This document shows, in pieces, positions 8,868 to 19,051 of a DNA stretch of 64,000 nt; the stretch's first letter is position 1; every line of letters starts with the position of its first letter. The translations under genes and the position numbers were made by a program. Location of the stretch: positions 1-64,000 of the forward strand of contig NZ_VTOW01000008.1 in NCBI RefSeq assembly GCF_012184425.1, read 5' to 3'. The DNA is from Candidatus Manganitrophus noduliformans (GTDB lineage Bacteria; Nitrospirota; Nitrospiria; SBBL01; Manganitrophaceae). The notes under the pieces are model-generated. The model had not been told where the DNA came from and made no database searches. It saw only the letters and a list, made by a program, of their open reading frames with translations.

Positions 8868-9138
8868 TTAGCAGCGAATCCAGTCGCCGCATCGCATCCT
8901 CGTGCGAGACCACTTCGCCTCGCTCGGCCGCTTGAAGCCCACGGACGATCGCTTCCAGCAGTTCCAAGCGCTCGAGTCGATCCTCATACTCCCTCATATC
9001 CTCGACGACTGCGGCGGACCGGCCCCGCTGAGTAAGGATCAACGGGCGACGGGTTTTTTTGATCTTCTCGAGCAGCTCGGCTGCATTGGTGCGAAAATCG
9101 GTTACGGGAATGATGTCCTCGGTCAGTTTTGCTTTCAT
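8860..9138 (-). CDS. Phd/YefM-family antitoxin
   Basis: The 92-aa product contains the Phd/YefM DNA-binding N-terminus (IIPVTDFRTNAAELLEKIKK, then PLILTQRGRSAAVV). The C-terminal half is acidic and helical and would wrap the toxin. It precedes and overlaps the ParE gene. Such antitoxins repress their own promoter; a repressor site would lie just above 9138, where the sequence is AT-rich, but I see no clear palindrome. Length and motif are typical, so the pair looks intact. Confidence 0.87.
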   Translation of the reverse strand: MKAKLTEDIIPVTDFRTNAAELLEKIKKTRRPLILTQRGRSAAVVEDMREYEDRLERLELLEAIVRGLQAAERGEVVSHEDAMRRLDSLLNG

Positions 9139-9373
9139 TCAAGTATTTACCTTTTAGAAGTCTTTCCATAGTACTTCTGAACATCCTTAAAAATACCTCA
9201 ATATTTCGGTAAAGTCAATATAAACCCTGCACAGGGAAAATCGATCTTCGGTCTGGAATTGAATGCGATGAGGGATGGGATAGCAATGCCGGATAACGGA
9301 CTACGTGATCAGCTCTTCCCAGGTTATGCCGGGCCGCCACTGTGCTTTCGGTTTAAAGTGGCGGTCGTCTCGA

Positions 9374-10705
9374 TCATATAGCAGATTTCAACGTATTGAT
9401 TATCAGGATAGCGATAATCAGCATTGTGGCCCCTGCCGCATAGCCCCCGAGCACATCGGTGAGCCAATGCACATTGAGATAAATCCGGCTGAATCCAACC
9501 AGGAGTATCACGAGAAAGGCGAAAGCGGTCACGGTCAGTCTGATGGCGGTGTTTTTCGCTTCCTTCCAGGTGATATAAACGAGAAATCCGTATACCGTTA
9601 TCGCCATAAAGGCGTGTCCACTCGGGAAACCAAATCCTTTCGTATTGATTTCCTGCGGGATGGGACGTGATCTATGGAAAAGCAATTTCATAAGGCCCAG
9701 AATCACACCACCGACTCCGGCTGCGAGAAACAAAGAAAGCAGATCCCATCCATTCCTTCTTTTTAGAAGAAAGATGAAAAGAAAGAGGGCGACACCTGCG
9801 GTCAGATAGATTCCTCCATAATTGGTGATATCCACCATCCATCTGGTGAGAGAGGGGGTTGTGATCCTCTCCACGATCCTTTGTATCCGGAAGTCGAGGT
9901 AAAAAAGTGTTTCCTGATCGGTTAGGGCATCGACAATTTCCCCGAAAGAGAGGATCGCAAGGAGCAGGGAGACCAATCCGATTGTGAGATTCAATCCGTA
10001 CCACGGCCCGGTCCGGAAACGGCCTTTAATGAAATCTGATGTCCTTGGCATTTGGGAGGAGAAGGCACGATCAATCAAGCGGATCTTCTCTTGAAGAAGC
10101 CGTTTCTCTTTGGTGAGAAGAGAGTAGAAATAAAAGGCCATGACTCCGAGGATAAAGATCAGCAGACCCAGAAGACCGAAGTATCTTCGGATTACCTCCC
10201 AACTGCTTCCGACGAAGTACCCAATCAGAGAGAAGGTAGCTGCCCAAGCGATTCCACCGGAGAGGTTAAAGAGCAGAAACCACGGATAGGACATTTTGGA
10301 GATCCCTGCAAGGGCTGGGGCGAAAGCCCTCAGCCATGCCATGAACCTCCCCAGGAAGACAACCTTGCCACCATGGCGTTGGAAGAACTGTTTCGCCTCC
10401 TCCTGCGCGTCCTTTTTTATAAGAAAATATTTTCCGTATTTGAGGAGGAATCTCTCTCCAAGCCGATCGCCGATGAGGTATCCGACGCTGTCTCCCAGGA
10501 CGGCGCCGAGAGAGGCCGCGGCGATGACCCCCTTCAGGTCGAGGAGACCGCGGGACGCAAGAAGTCCCGCGATCACAACCACGCTCTCCCCGGGTACCAG
10601 CAAGCCGAGAAAGACCGAGGTCTCCAGAAAGGTCATCAGCAGAATAAGATAATATCCCCAATGCTGGAGGTGGGGTTGGAGGAGTTCAATGATTCTGTTT
10701 TCCAT
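9374..10705 (-). CDS. DedA-PAP2 fusion membrane protein
   Basis: Start ATG 10705 (MENRIIELLQ) is preferred over the earlier open frame. The first 210 residues form a DedA/SNARE-associated domain, with FLETSVFLGLLVPGE, the GDSVGYLIGDRLG glycine motif and GRFMAWLRAFAPALAG. The last 200 form a PAP2 phosphatase domain with its three motifs: KLLFHRSRP, PSGHAFM and SRIYLNVHWLTD. DedA proteins flip undecaprenyl phosphate or related lipids, and PAP2 enzymes remove phosphate from lipid pyrophosphates. A fusion therefore suggests lipid-carrier recycling. Its 5' end overlaps the ATPase gene by about 20 bp, so the two are likely co-transcribed. Confidence 0.88.
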   Translation of the reverse strand: MENRIIELLQPHLQHWGYYLILLMTFLETSVFLGLLVPGESVVVIAGLLASRGLLDLKGVIAAASLGAVLGDSVGYLIGDRLGERFLLKYGKYFLIKKDAQEEAKQFFQRHGGKVVFLGRFMAWLRAFAPALAGISKMSYPWFLLFNLSGGIAWAATFSLIGYFVGSSWEVIRRYFGLLGLLIFILGVMAFYFYSLLTKEKRLLQEKIRLIDRAFSSQMPRTSDFIKGRFRTGPWYGLNLTIGLVSLLLAILSFGEIVDALTDQETLFYLDFRIQRIVERITTPSLTRWMVDITNYGGIYLTAGVALFLFIFLLKRRNGWDLLSLFLAAGVGGVILGLMKLLFHRSRPIPQEINTKGFGFPSGHAFMAITVYGFLVYITWKEAKNTAIRLTVTAFAFLVILLVGFSRIYLNVHWLTDVLGGYAAGATMLIIAILIINTLKSAI

Positions 10706-13335
10706 CCCGATCCCTTCCCATTGCAAACCACTTAAAGAGCTCAATCCAAAAGGTGCCTATTGCTGCCGTGCCGATGGCCAGCAGCCAATCGCTTGCGCTG
10801 AGCGGTGCCGTCCTGAAGACCAAGCGGGCTGCCGGGACCAGTGTTGTGATCAGGATGAAGGCGGCTGTCGCAGCGACCCATCCGTTCATCGACCGGTTGG
10901 TAAAGAGGCCCAAACGCAGGAGCGGCTCCCGCTCGGTCCGAAGGTTGAGCGCCAGGAAGAGATGCCCTAGAAGCCAGGTCACGAAGGCAACAGTCTGGGC
11001 TCGAACCGTCTCAGCGCCTCCATACCAGGAGGCGAGGTAACAGATGGAGACGGCGGCGAAGAGTCCCGCGGCCGGGATGAGGATACTTCCAATCATCGCC
11101 CGATCCATAAAGGGGGCTTTGGGGTCGCGGGGTGGAAGCGTCATCAGATTCGCCTCGGCCAGCTCCGTCACGAAGGTTGCCGACGCGGCCAGATCCATGA
11201 AGAGCTCCATCAGAATGATCTGGATCGGAGCGAAGGGGGCCGGAACGCGCAGAAGGACAGGGACGAGGGTGATCGAGATAAGGGCCACTTTGCAGGCGAG
11301 ATAATAGCGGACCCCTTTCTTGAGGTTGGCGAAGAGAGTGCGCCCCTCCTCGATCGCATGAACGATCGTGGCGAAGTTGTCATCCGACAAAACAACATCG
11401 GCCGCCTCTCGGGCGACGTCGGTTCCGGTCTCTCCCATGGCGACTCCAATGTTGGCGGCGGCGAGCGCCGGCGCATCGTTGATTCCATCTCCGGTGACGG
11501 CCACCCGCTCCCCTCGCTCGCGGAAGGCCTCCACGATCCGAAGCTTGTGCTCTGGGCTGATGCCCGTGTAGAGGGAGACCTCGCCGATCTTCTCTCGTAG
11601 TTCGTCGGCGGAAAGTAAATCGATTTCCGGTCCGGTCAGGAGTTGGGCATCGGCATCGAATCCGACCTGACCGGCGATGGCACGCGCGGTCAAGGGATGG
11701 TCCCCGGTCATCATCACAAGGCGAATGCCGGCTCTCCGGCAGGCTTCGATCGCCCCCTTTGCCTCGAGCCGCGGAGGATCGGCCAGCCCCGCCAGGCCGA
11801 TGAAGATAAGACCGGATTCCGCTTCGTCCTGGGAAAGCGGAATCCTCTCCTCCCTCTTCTCGGCGAAGCCGATGACGCGCAGTCCCGCGGCCGCCATCCT
11901 CGCCGCCGCGTTCAGGAAGGCCTGCCGATCGGCCTCGGTCAAAGGGCGCTCGCTTCCTTCCGTCGCCTGATGAATGGAGCGCTCCAGGATCGCCTCCGGC
12001 GCTCCCTTGACGCCGATCCAGAAGGCATCGTTTTCACCGCAGACCACCGACATTCTCTTCCGGTGGTTATCGAAAGTAAATTCGTTTCGCAAGGCATGGG
12101 TCCTGCGCAAGACCCCCAAGTCGAGTTCCTCCTCGCGCGCCGCCTGGACCAAGGCGACCTCCAGGGGATCTCCGGTCAGCGCCCTATCCTTTTCAATTAC
12201 ATCGTTGCAAAGCGCGCCCACTTCCAATATTTTCCGGCGCATCGATTCCGGATGGAATCGGCTGACCTTTCATCCGGTTCTCCGTCAGGGTGCCGGTCTT
12301 GTCGGCGGCGATGACGGTGACGGCCCCCAGCGTTTCAACCGCGCGCAGCTTCCGGACGATGGCCCGCCGTTTGGAGAGACGATAAGCGCCGAGGGCCAGA
12401 ACCATCGAAATGATAATCGGCATCTCTTCCGGAATCGTCGCGAAGACCAGGGAGAGGCCGGTCAAGAGCATCTGTCTCAGAGATTGTCCCGCCAGCAGCC
12501 ATCCGAATAGCGGCACGGCCAGGCTGAACCCGAAGGCGAGCCAGACCATCCAGCGGGTCATCTCATTCATCGCCTGCTGAAGCGGGGTGCGGAGAGGCTT
12601 TACCGCTCGGGTCATGCGGGCGACGCGGCCCAGCTCGGCCGCTATCCCGGTCGCCACCGCGATGGCGGTCCCCCGACCGCGTGTGATCATCGTCCCCGCA
12701 AAGACAAGGTTGCGACGCTCTGCGAGGGGGGTGGCTTCTGGTAGGAGGAGATCGGCTTCTTTTTCCACAGGAGCCGACTCCCCCGTCAGCGCCGATTCAT
12801 CCGCCGCCAAGCCAAAGGCCCTGATGATGCGCGCACCGGCCGGGACCCGCTGCCCGGCCCGAAGGAGAATCAGATCCCCCGGTACGATCTCTTCAGAAGA
12901 AATTTCAAGGGGATTCCTCCCTCGGCAAACGGAAGCCGTCGGTTCGGCCAGTTTGCCCAACGCGGCGATCGCCTTCTCCGCGCGCCGCTCGTTGAAGATT
13001 TCTACCCCGACAAGGGCCAGGATTACGAAAAAGATCGTGAGCGCGTCGGTCAATCCGCCCCAGAGAGCGTAGAGGACGCCTGTAGCGAGAAGAAGAAGGA
13101 TCATCGGCTCGCGGATCTCTTCCAAAAGGACCTCCCAGAGAGGCTCTCGCCGCTCTTCGAGGAGACGATTGGGTCCATACCGGGCAAGGCGCTCGCACGC
13201 CTCCGATTCACTAAGCCCCAGATGAGGATCGACTTCGAAGTGCCCCGCCACCTCCTCCGAAGCGAGGGCATGCCATGGCATCGGATTCTTCTCACGCTCT
13301 AAAGACCCGCCCGCAGGAGGGTTTTTCTTCGGCAT
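10686..13335 (-). pseudogene. P-type cation-transporting ATPase (PMA1/PacL-like) with one frameshift
   Basis: The start at 13335 gives the cation-ATPase N-terminus (W-H-x-L, LARYGPNRL), the TGES dephosphorylation motif, an IPEEMP membrane motif, and DKTGTLT with the phosphorylated Asp. The frame breaks near 12265 in ENRMK. Removing one A from an AAA run joins it to the second part (MRRKILEVGALC, KGAPE, TGDGINDAPAL and the last four membrane helices). The rebuilt protein is close to 880 aa, normal for Ca/Mn/H-type pumps. PEEMP in place of PEGLP marks a non-SERCA branch of uncertain ion specificity. The break may be a sequencing error. It sits just downstream of the RND efflux operon. Confidence 0.85.
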
Positions 13336-13374
13336 TTTAAAAATCCCTATTCAATCAATCCGATACGGAACAAC

Positions 13375-16300
13375 TCAGAGATGGGATTCCTCCTCAATGC
13401 TTGACACCTCTTTTCTCCCGTGATGCCCTTCCAGCCAATCATAGAGGGTTGGGAGGACCAATAAAGTTAAAAGGGTCGAAGAGATCAGGCCGCCGATGAC
13501 GACCGTGGCCAGCGGCTTCTGAATCTCCGAACCCGGTCCTGTTGCAAAGAGCATCGGAATCAGCCCCAGGATGGCGACCGAGGCAGTCATCAGCACCGGG
13601 CGAAGCCGCCGCTCGCATCCTTTTAAGATCGCCTCCCGGAGCGGAAGCCCCTCTTCCGCAAGCTGATTCATATAGGTGACCAAGACGACCCCGTTTAAGA
13701 CCGCGACTCCGAAGAGTGAAATAAATCCGACGGAAGCCGGCACCGACAGATAAAACCCGGAGAGGAGGAGCCCCAAAATTCCACCGATCAACGCGAACGG
13801 AAGATTCAGGATAATGAGCGCGGCGTGATGAAGAGAGTTAAAGGTCATAAAAAGCAGAAAAAAGATCAGACCCATGACAAGAGGGACAATGATCATCAGC
13901 CGTTTCATCGCCCGCTGTTGATTCTCAAACGCCCCGCCCCAGGCGAGGTAATATCCCTCCGGCAGGTTAACCTTCTCGCGAATGAGTCTCTGACTTTCCG
14001 AAACCAGGCTTCCGATATCTCTCCCCTCCACATTGAATTCCACGACGATCCTCCGCTTGCTATTCTCGCGGCTGATCTGCGCCGGGCCGTCCACGATAGA
14101 GAGTTTGGTCAACTCCGCCAGCGGAATCCGAGCGCCGCTCGGACTGCTGACGAGGATCGCGCTGATCGCCTCCAGGCTGTTTCGCTTATCCTCCGGGAAT
14201 CGCACGACCAGACCAAACCGTCGCTCCCCTTCAAAAACTTCCGTCGCCTTCTTTCCGCCGATGGCGGTCTCGATGATTTCCTGAATGTCGGCGACATTGA
14301 TGCCGTATCGCGCGATCTTCCTCCGGTCAATCTCGATTGTCATGTAGGGCTGGCCGGCGGTCTGCTCCACCCGCAGATCGGCGACTCCGCGAACCTTGGA
14401 GATTACCCGGGCGATCTCTTCGGCCTTCGCTTCTAGAAGGTCCAGATCATCGCCGAAGACCTTAATTGCAACCTGGGATTTGATCCCCGAAATCAATTCA
14501 TCGACCCGCATCGCAATCGGTTGAGAGATGCTGTAGGAGATCCCGGGAATTTGATCAAGCGCCTCCCGCATCTTCTCAACCAGCTCCTTTTTGGTCCGAG
14601 CGCTCTTCCACTGGTTTCTCGGTTTGAGAATCAGAATCGGATCGCTGAGATTCGGCCCCTGCGGATCGGTGGCGATTTCCGCCGCTCCGAGCTTCGAGAC
14701 GATCGTCTCGGCCTCCGGAAATTTCAGCAGCACCTGCTGGACCTTCTTTTCCATCTCAATCGATTCCGGCAAAGAGACGCTGGGAAGACGGATCACCGCG
14801 GGACTCAACGAGCCCTCATCCAAAGAGGGGATAAATTCGGTTCCGAGGAATGGAACCAGCGCCACGCTTCCGGCCAACAAAAAGATCGCACCGGAGAGAA
14901 TCCCAATTCGATGCCGCAGCGACCAGCTCAAGAGCGGCAGATAGATTCTATTTGCCCCCCGGACGAGGAAGCTCTCCGTCTCTTCTCCCTTTTTCAGGAA
15001 TAAGAAACAAAAAACCGGGATCACCGACATCGAGAGCAGAAGGGAGGAGAGAAGCGCGATCACCACGGTGAACGCCAAGGGGGCGAACATCTTTCCCTCC
15101 ATTCCCTGCAAGGTTATAATCGGAATGAAGGTGATCGCGATGATCAATTCTCCGAAGAGGCTCGGCTTTCGAACCTCCAAGATCGCCCGCAGAACTATCT
15201 GTAATTTGTTTGGTTTCCCTTCCGGATGCTCCGAAAGATGCCTCTGAACATTTTCAACCTGAATGATCGCGGCATCGACGATCATCCCGAGCGAGATCGC
15301 CAAGCCTCCGAGCGACATCAGATTTGCGGAGAGGCCTGTCTTCCACATCACGATGAATGTGGAGAGGACCGCCAGCGGCAGGGTCAGCGCCACCACCAGC
15401 GCCCCTCGGAGATTCCGCAAAAACAGATAAAGCACGATGGCCAACAAAATCGCCCCTTCCTCCAGTGCGCGCGTGACGGTGTGAACGCTTTTCTCAACCA
15501 GATCGGTCCGGTCGTAGAAGGGCTTGATCGTCACCCCGCCCGGGAGGATTTTGTTCCGATTGATTTCCTCCACCTTCTTTTTGACTCCGGCGACAACCTC
15601 CATTCCACTGCCGCCGCGGATCATCATCACGATCCCGGCAACTCCCTCCCCTTTTCCGTCTTTGACCAGAGCGCCTTCCCTGACCGCCGGTCCGACCCTG
15701 ACTTCGGCCACGTCTTTCACGAAGGTCGGCGTGCCCTTCTCGGCCTTAACGACAATGTCGCGGATATCCTGTAGCTCTTTGATCAGGCCGACCCCCCGGA
15801 TCAGAAAACGCTCAGAGGAGCGTTCCATAACGTTGCCTCCGGCATTGGTATTGTTCCGCGCCACGCTCTCGAACACCTCTCGCAGGGTGAGGTCATATTT
15901 TCTGAGCCGGTCGGGATCGACCAAGACCTGGTACTCTTTGACAAACCCGCCGAAGGCGTTGACATCGGTAACACCGGGGACCGTCTTGAGAATCGGCCGG
16001 ACGATCCAATCCTCGATCGTTCTGAGCTCCATCAGATCCGCTTCGGGGTCGGAAGGGTGCTCCCCTCCGGAAGGCCTTTCCAATGTGTACTGATAGATCT
16101 CCCCCAAACCGGTGGAAATCGGCCCCATTGTCGGCTCCGCGCCGGCCGGAAGCTTCTCCTTCGCTTCAATGAGTCTCTCCAACACAAGCTGTCTGGCGAA
16201 GTAAAGATCGACATTATCCTCAAAGACCACGGTCACCACCGAGAGGCCGAACTTCGAGAGCGACCGAAGTTCAGAAAGCTTCGGAAGGCCCGTCATCTGA

Positions 16301-16512
16301 ACTTCAATCGGATAGGTGAAGAGTTGCTCCACCTCAATGGGAGAGCGGCCCGGCGCCTCCGTGATTACCTGAACCTGAATATTGGTCACGTCCGGAAAGG
16401 CGTCGATCGGGAGGACACGGAAAGCATAGAGGCCCAAGACGACCAGGAGCAACGCGCCAACCAGAATCACGATCCGTTGGCGCAGCGCAGATTCAATCAA
16501 GCGGTCGATCAT
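13375..16512 (-). CDS. czcA: Heavy-metal efflux RND inner-membrane pump, CzcA/CusA family
   Basis: The 1045-aa product spans the inner membrane with twelve helices and two large periplasmic loops, and drives metal export by proton uptake. ATG 16512 is taken as the start because it follows the CzcB stop by one base and matches the family opening MIDRLIESALRQRIVIL. Key marks are DAFPDVTNIQVQVITEAPG, the helix-4 motif GGLAISLGMIVDAAIIQVEN (acidic relay), and the second half PLVMGLIFFLLFMTF with LNGVVLVTYMNQL. Metal specificity cannot be read with certainty; the absence of an obvious Cus-type methionine cluster favours a Co/Zn/Cd/Ni range. It is the last gene of a czcCBA operon. Confidence 0.93.
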   Translation of the reverse strand: MIDRLIESALRQRIVILVGALLLVVLGLYAFRVLPIDAFPDVTNIQVQVITEAPGRSPIEVEQLFTYPIEVQMTGLPKLSELRSLSKFGLSVVTVVFEDNVDLYFARQLVLERLIEAKEKLPAGAEPTMGPISTGLGEIYQYTLERPSGGEHPSDPEADLMELRTIEDWIVRPILKTVPGVTDVNAFGGFVKEYQVLVDPDRLRKYDLTLREVFESVARNNTNAGGNVMERSSERFLIRGVGLIKELQDIRDIVVKAEKGTPTFVKDVAEVRVGPAVREGALVKDGKGEGVAGIVMMIRGGSGMEVVAGVKKKVEEINRNKILPGGVTIKPFYDRTDLVEKSVHTVTRALEEGAILLAIVLYLFLRNLRGALVVALTLPLAVLSTFIVMWKTGLSANLMSLGGLAISLGMIVDAAIIQVENVQRHLSEHPEGKPNKLQIVLRAILEVRKPSLFGELIIAITFIPIITLQGMEGKMFAPLAFTVVIALLSSLLLSMSVIPVFCFLFLKKGEETESFLVRGANRIYLPLLSWSLRHRIGILSGAIFLLAGSVALVPFLGTEFIPSLDEGSLSPAVIRLPSVSLPESIEMEKKVQQVLLKFPEAETIVSKLGAAEIATDPQGPNLSDPILILKPRNQWKSARTKKELVEKMREALDQIPGISYSISQPIAMRVDELISGIKSQVAIKVFGDDLDLLEAKAEEIARVISKVRGVADLRVEQTAGQPYMTIEIDRRKIARYGINVADIQEIIETAIGGKKATEVFEGERRFGLVVRFPEDKRNSLEAISAILVSSPSGARIPLAELTKLSIVDGPAQISRENSKRRIVVEFNVEGRDIGSLVSESQRLIREKVNLPEGYYLAWGGAFENQQRAMKRLMIIVPLVMGLIFFLLFMTFNSLHHAALIILNLPFALIGGILGLLLSGFYLSVPASVGFISLFGVAVLNGVVLVTYMNQLAEEGLPLREAILKGCERRLRPVLMTASVAILGLIPMLFATGPGSEIQKPLATVVIGGLISSTLLTLLVLPTLYDWLEGHHGRKEVSSIEEESHL

Positions 16513-16513
16513 C

Positions 16514-17713
16514 TCAATCGGCCTCCATCTGGTCCTTGAAGGTTTCCGACTTGAGGGCAAAGGCTCCCTTTATCACAACTTTTTCTCCAGGGTATAAACC
16601 GGAGGCGACTTCATAGTAGTCTTGACTCCTCCGCCCCAATCCAACCACGCGCTTCTCAAAGCTCCCTCCCTCGTGTGCTACAAAAACAATCGTTCGGGCG
16701 CCTTCCCTCTGGACCGCCGATTCCTGTATCACTAGTTTCTCTTCCGTCTTCTCCGTTAGGATGAGGAAGGAAGCGAACATCTCCGGCTTCAGTTTCCCTC
16801 TCAGATTCTCCACTTCGATTCTTACTTTCAGCGTCCGGGTGGAGGGATCGATGATATCGGAGAGATAGGTGATCTTTCCTTTGAATCGCTCTTGAGGATA
16901 AGCCGGCACCGAGACCTCCGTCAGGAGGCCCTTTTTGATTGTTGAGAGATCTTTTTCCGGAATACCGGCGATCCCCCAAAGGGTCGAAAGATCGGCAATG
17001 GTAAAGAGGGTTCTGGCCGGCTCCACCATCTCTCCGCGGGTCACATCCCGTCCGATGACGGTCCCGGAGAGGGGAGAAGGGATGACGACCTGAGAGCGAA
17101 TCGTGTTCTGACTTTCTAGCGCTCTCATCTCTTCATGAGTCATTCCCAGCAGCTGGAGCCGAGCTTGTGAGGCTTGGCCCTCCGCCTGGATGGCCCGATA
17201 CTCCCCCTCGCGCCGCTGGAATTCGCCGGTGCTGATGACCTTTCCCTCCACGAGGCGTCTGGCGCGCTCATAGGCATTCTTGGCGACGAGCAGCTTTGCC
17301 CGGACGGTGAGATATTCGGATTGAGCCTGTCCCAATTCCGGGCTGTCAACGGTAGCCAGGCTGTCTCCGCTCCTCACATAATCGCCCAGTCCGGCCGCCA
17401 CCTCGATCACCCGGCCGGGGATGCGCGATCCGACGCGAGTCAACCTGTTTTCATTGACCTGGATCGTTCCGGAGGCCTCCAGCTCAATACTCAGATGACG
17501 GGGCATGACTTCTTCGGTTTTGATCTCTGCCAGGGCTTGGGATTCCGGGCTTAAGAGAATCAGCCCACTTTCTTCTTTCGCCAATGCATTCCCCGGACGC
17601 TCGGACCTTTTCTCAATACCTTTCTCCGACTCCGCTCTTCTCGAACACCCCGAGGGCAACCCCATCCCTATCGCCGCCAGCAGAACAATCCCGACCCACT
17701 CCCTGAATGTCAC
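16514..17713 (-). CDS. czcB: RND efflux periplasmic adaptor, CzcB/CusB family lipoprotein
   Basis: The 399-aa product opens with a membrane-targeting segment and a lipobox-like LPSGCSRR (Cys about 23), so it is probably a lipoprotein anchored in the inner membrane. The barrel-sandwich (lipoyl-like) halves appear at SGTIQVNENRLTRVGSRIPG and VVIPSPLSGTVIGRDV, separated by a helical hairpin; a membrane-proximal domain follows. It bridges CzcA and CzcC. It starts at GTG 17713 inside the czcC stop (GTGA overlap), and czcA begins one base after its stop, so translation is coupled. No histidine-rich N-terminus, as in Ralstonia CzcB, is seen. Confidence 0.92.
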   Translation of the reverse strand: MTFREWVGIVLLAAIGMGLPSGCSRRAESEKGIEKRSERPGNALAKEESGLILLSPESQALAEIKTEEVMPRHLSIELEASGTIQVNENRLTRVGSRIPGRVIEVAAGLGDYVRSGDSLATVDSPELGQAQSEYLTVRAKLLVAKNAYERARRLVEGKVISTGEFQRREGEYRAIQAEGQASQARLQLLGMTHEEMRALESQNTIRSQVVIPSPLSGTVIGRDVTRGEMVEPARTLFTIADLSTLWGIAGIPEKDLSTIKKGLLTEVSVPAYPQERFKGKITYLSDIIDPSTRTLKVRIEVENLRGKLKPEMFASFLILTEKTEEKLVIQESAVQREGARTIVFVAHEGGSFEKRVVGLGRRSQDYYEVASGLYPGEKVVIKGAFALKSETFKDQMEAD

Positions 17714-18948
17714 GGCAGCCCTCCCGCCGCTCGCTCTAGCCGGGCGAGCGCTACCTGAAGCTCGAACTGCGCTTGCTGGTATTCCACGACTACCGATCGC
17801 TGTGCCCGCTGGCTGTCGAGCAGATTGAGCAGGTCCGATTCTCCCTCCGCATAACTGAGCCGGGCAATCTTCAGCGCTTCGTCGGCCGCTCTGAGCAGCC
17901 CCTGTTCCAAAAGCTCGAGCTGGGCCTGAGCCATCCGGTACTCTTGATACGCCTCGGTGATGCGCTTCGTCAGATTCAGGCGAGCTCGCTCCAGTTCGGC
18001 GACCGCTTGTGCTCTCCGGCCCTGTGCTTGCGAGATTTCGCCCTGGCGCTGGTAGAACAGCGGAAAGGGGATTGCCAGACCGATCGCAAAAGATCGCTTA
18101 TCAATCTCCTCCGTGACAGAGCCCCTCAGGATCAGGTCCGGAACGCGAGCTTGTCTCTCTCGCGAGAGCGCATCATCTGCCGCCTCCACAGCTTTGCGCT
18201 GCCGCTGAATGAGAGGGTGCCGGCCCTGCGCACTTTCAATGAGCGCCGCTAGGTCATATCGCTTGTCCGACCTCGCGAACTCCCCTTTGACCCTGTAGCC
18301 TTCTTTCAAAGCCCCTCCTAAAACAGCATTGAGCGTGGCCTTGGCCAAGATGACGTGACTCTCAGACCTCCTGCGATCCTTGGTAATCCTTAGGAATTCG
18401 ACTTGTGCCTTAATTAGTTCAAGCGCCGAAGCCTCCCCCGATTCAACCCGCATCTGGGTCGATCGGACCATCTCCTCAGCCGTCCGCTCGTTTTCTGCCA
18501 AGACCTGCGCGATGCGCTCGGAGAATAGCACGCCGAAAAAGGCCTCTTTCACCTGGGAGATGAGTTCCAGCCGAAAATCTTGCAGATCCTCTCCCGCTAC
18601 GGCGAGTTCGGCTTCCGCAGCTTTTTTCCGATAGAGCCGCTTGCCCGGCCACTCCAAGATTTGGCTGATGCCCAGGCTGTACTCGCTCTCATAACGAGCG
18701 TCTGCTTCCAAAGCTTTCCCCTTTCCAAGGGAGGTTTCCCATTCTGGATTTGGATAGGATTGCGCCGAGCGCAGCCCCCCCCGGGCGGATTCGAAGTTAG
18801 CCTGAAAGAGGGCGACCGAGGGGTTCCTCGCTTCGGCGATTGTGAGAACTTCCTCCAGGGTATAAGACCTGTCACTCATCTGGGCTGACAGAAATTCGGG
18901 TCGGGCAAAGGACAGAATCAGCACACAGAGAATCGCCGATCGGCTCAT
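17710..18948 (-). CDS. czcC: TolC-type outer-membrane efflux channel, CzcC family
   Basis: ATG 18948 follows AGGAGG at five bases, so it is preferred over GTG 18954. The 412-aa product has a signal peptide (ILCVLILSFARPEFLSAQ) and the repeated outer-membrane-efflux helices. YTLEEVLTIAEARNPSVALF opens repeat one, and ITEAYQEYRMAQAQLELLEQ and AQRSVVVEYQQAQFELQVAL lie in repeat two. It forms the outer-membrane exit duct of the RND system. It is the first gene of the operon; the promoter must lie between 18949 and 19051, where no clear metal-regulator site was seen. Confidence 0.92.
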   Translation of the reverse strand: MSRSAILCVLILSFARPEFLSAQMSDRSYTLEEVLTIAEARNPSVALFQANFESARGGLRSAQSYPNPEWETSLGKGKALEADARYESEYSLGISQILEWPGKRLYRKKAAEAELAVAGEDLQDFRLELISQVKEAFFGVLFSERIAQVLAENERTAEEMVRSTQMRVESGEASALELIKAQVEFLRITKDRRRSESHVILAKATLNAVLGGALKEGYRVKGEFARSDKRYDLAALIESAQGRHPLIQRQRKAVEAADDALSRERQARVPDLILRGSVTEEIDKRSFAIGLAIPFPLFYQRQGEISQAQGRRAQAVAELERARLNLTKRITEAYQEYRMAQAQLELLEQGLLRAADEALKIARLSYAEGESDLLNLLDSQRAQRSVVVEYQQAQFELQVALARLERAAGGLP

Positions 18949-19051
18949 GAGCACCTCCTAAATAAACGGAGAAAAAAAGGGAACCCAGTTGGCCGTCGGA
19001 GAAAGCACACTCCGGCGATCCGATTCATTATCAATTCCATCCTCACCTCTC

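Noticed and set aside
13825-16539. Several plus-strand frames of 110-200 codons within czcA
   Set aside because: All are antisense to an intact RND pump with clear motifs.
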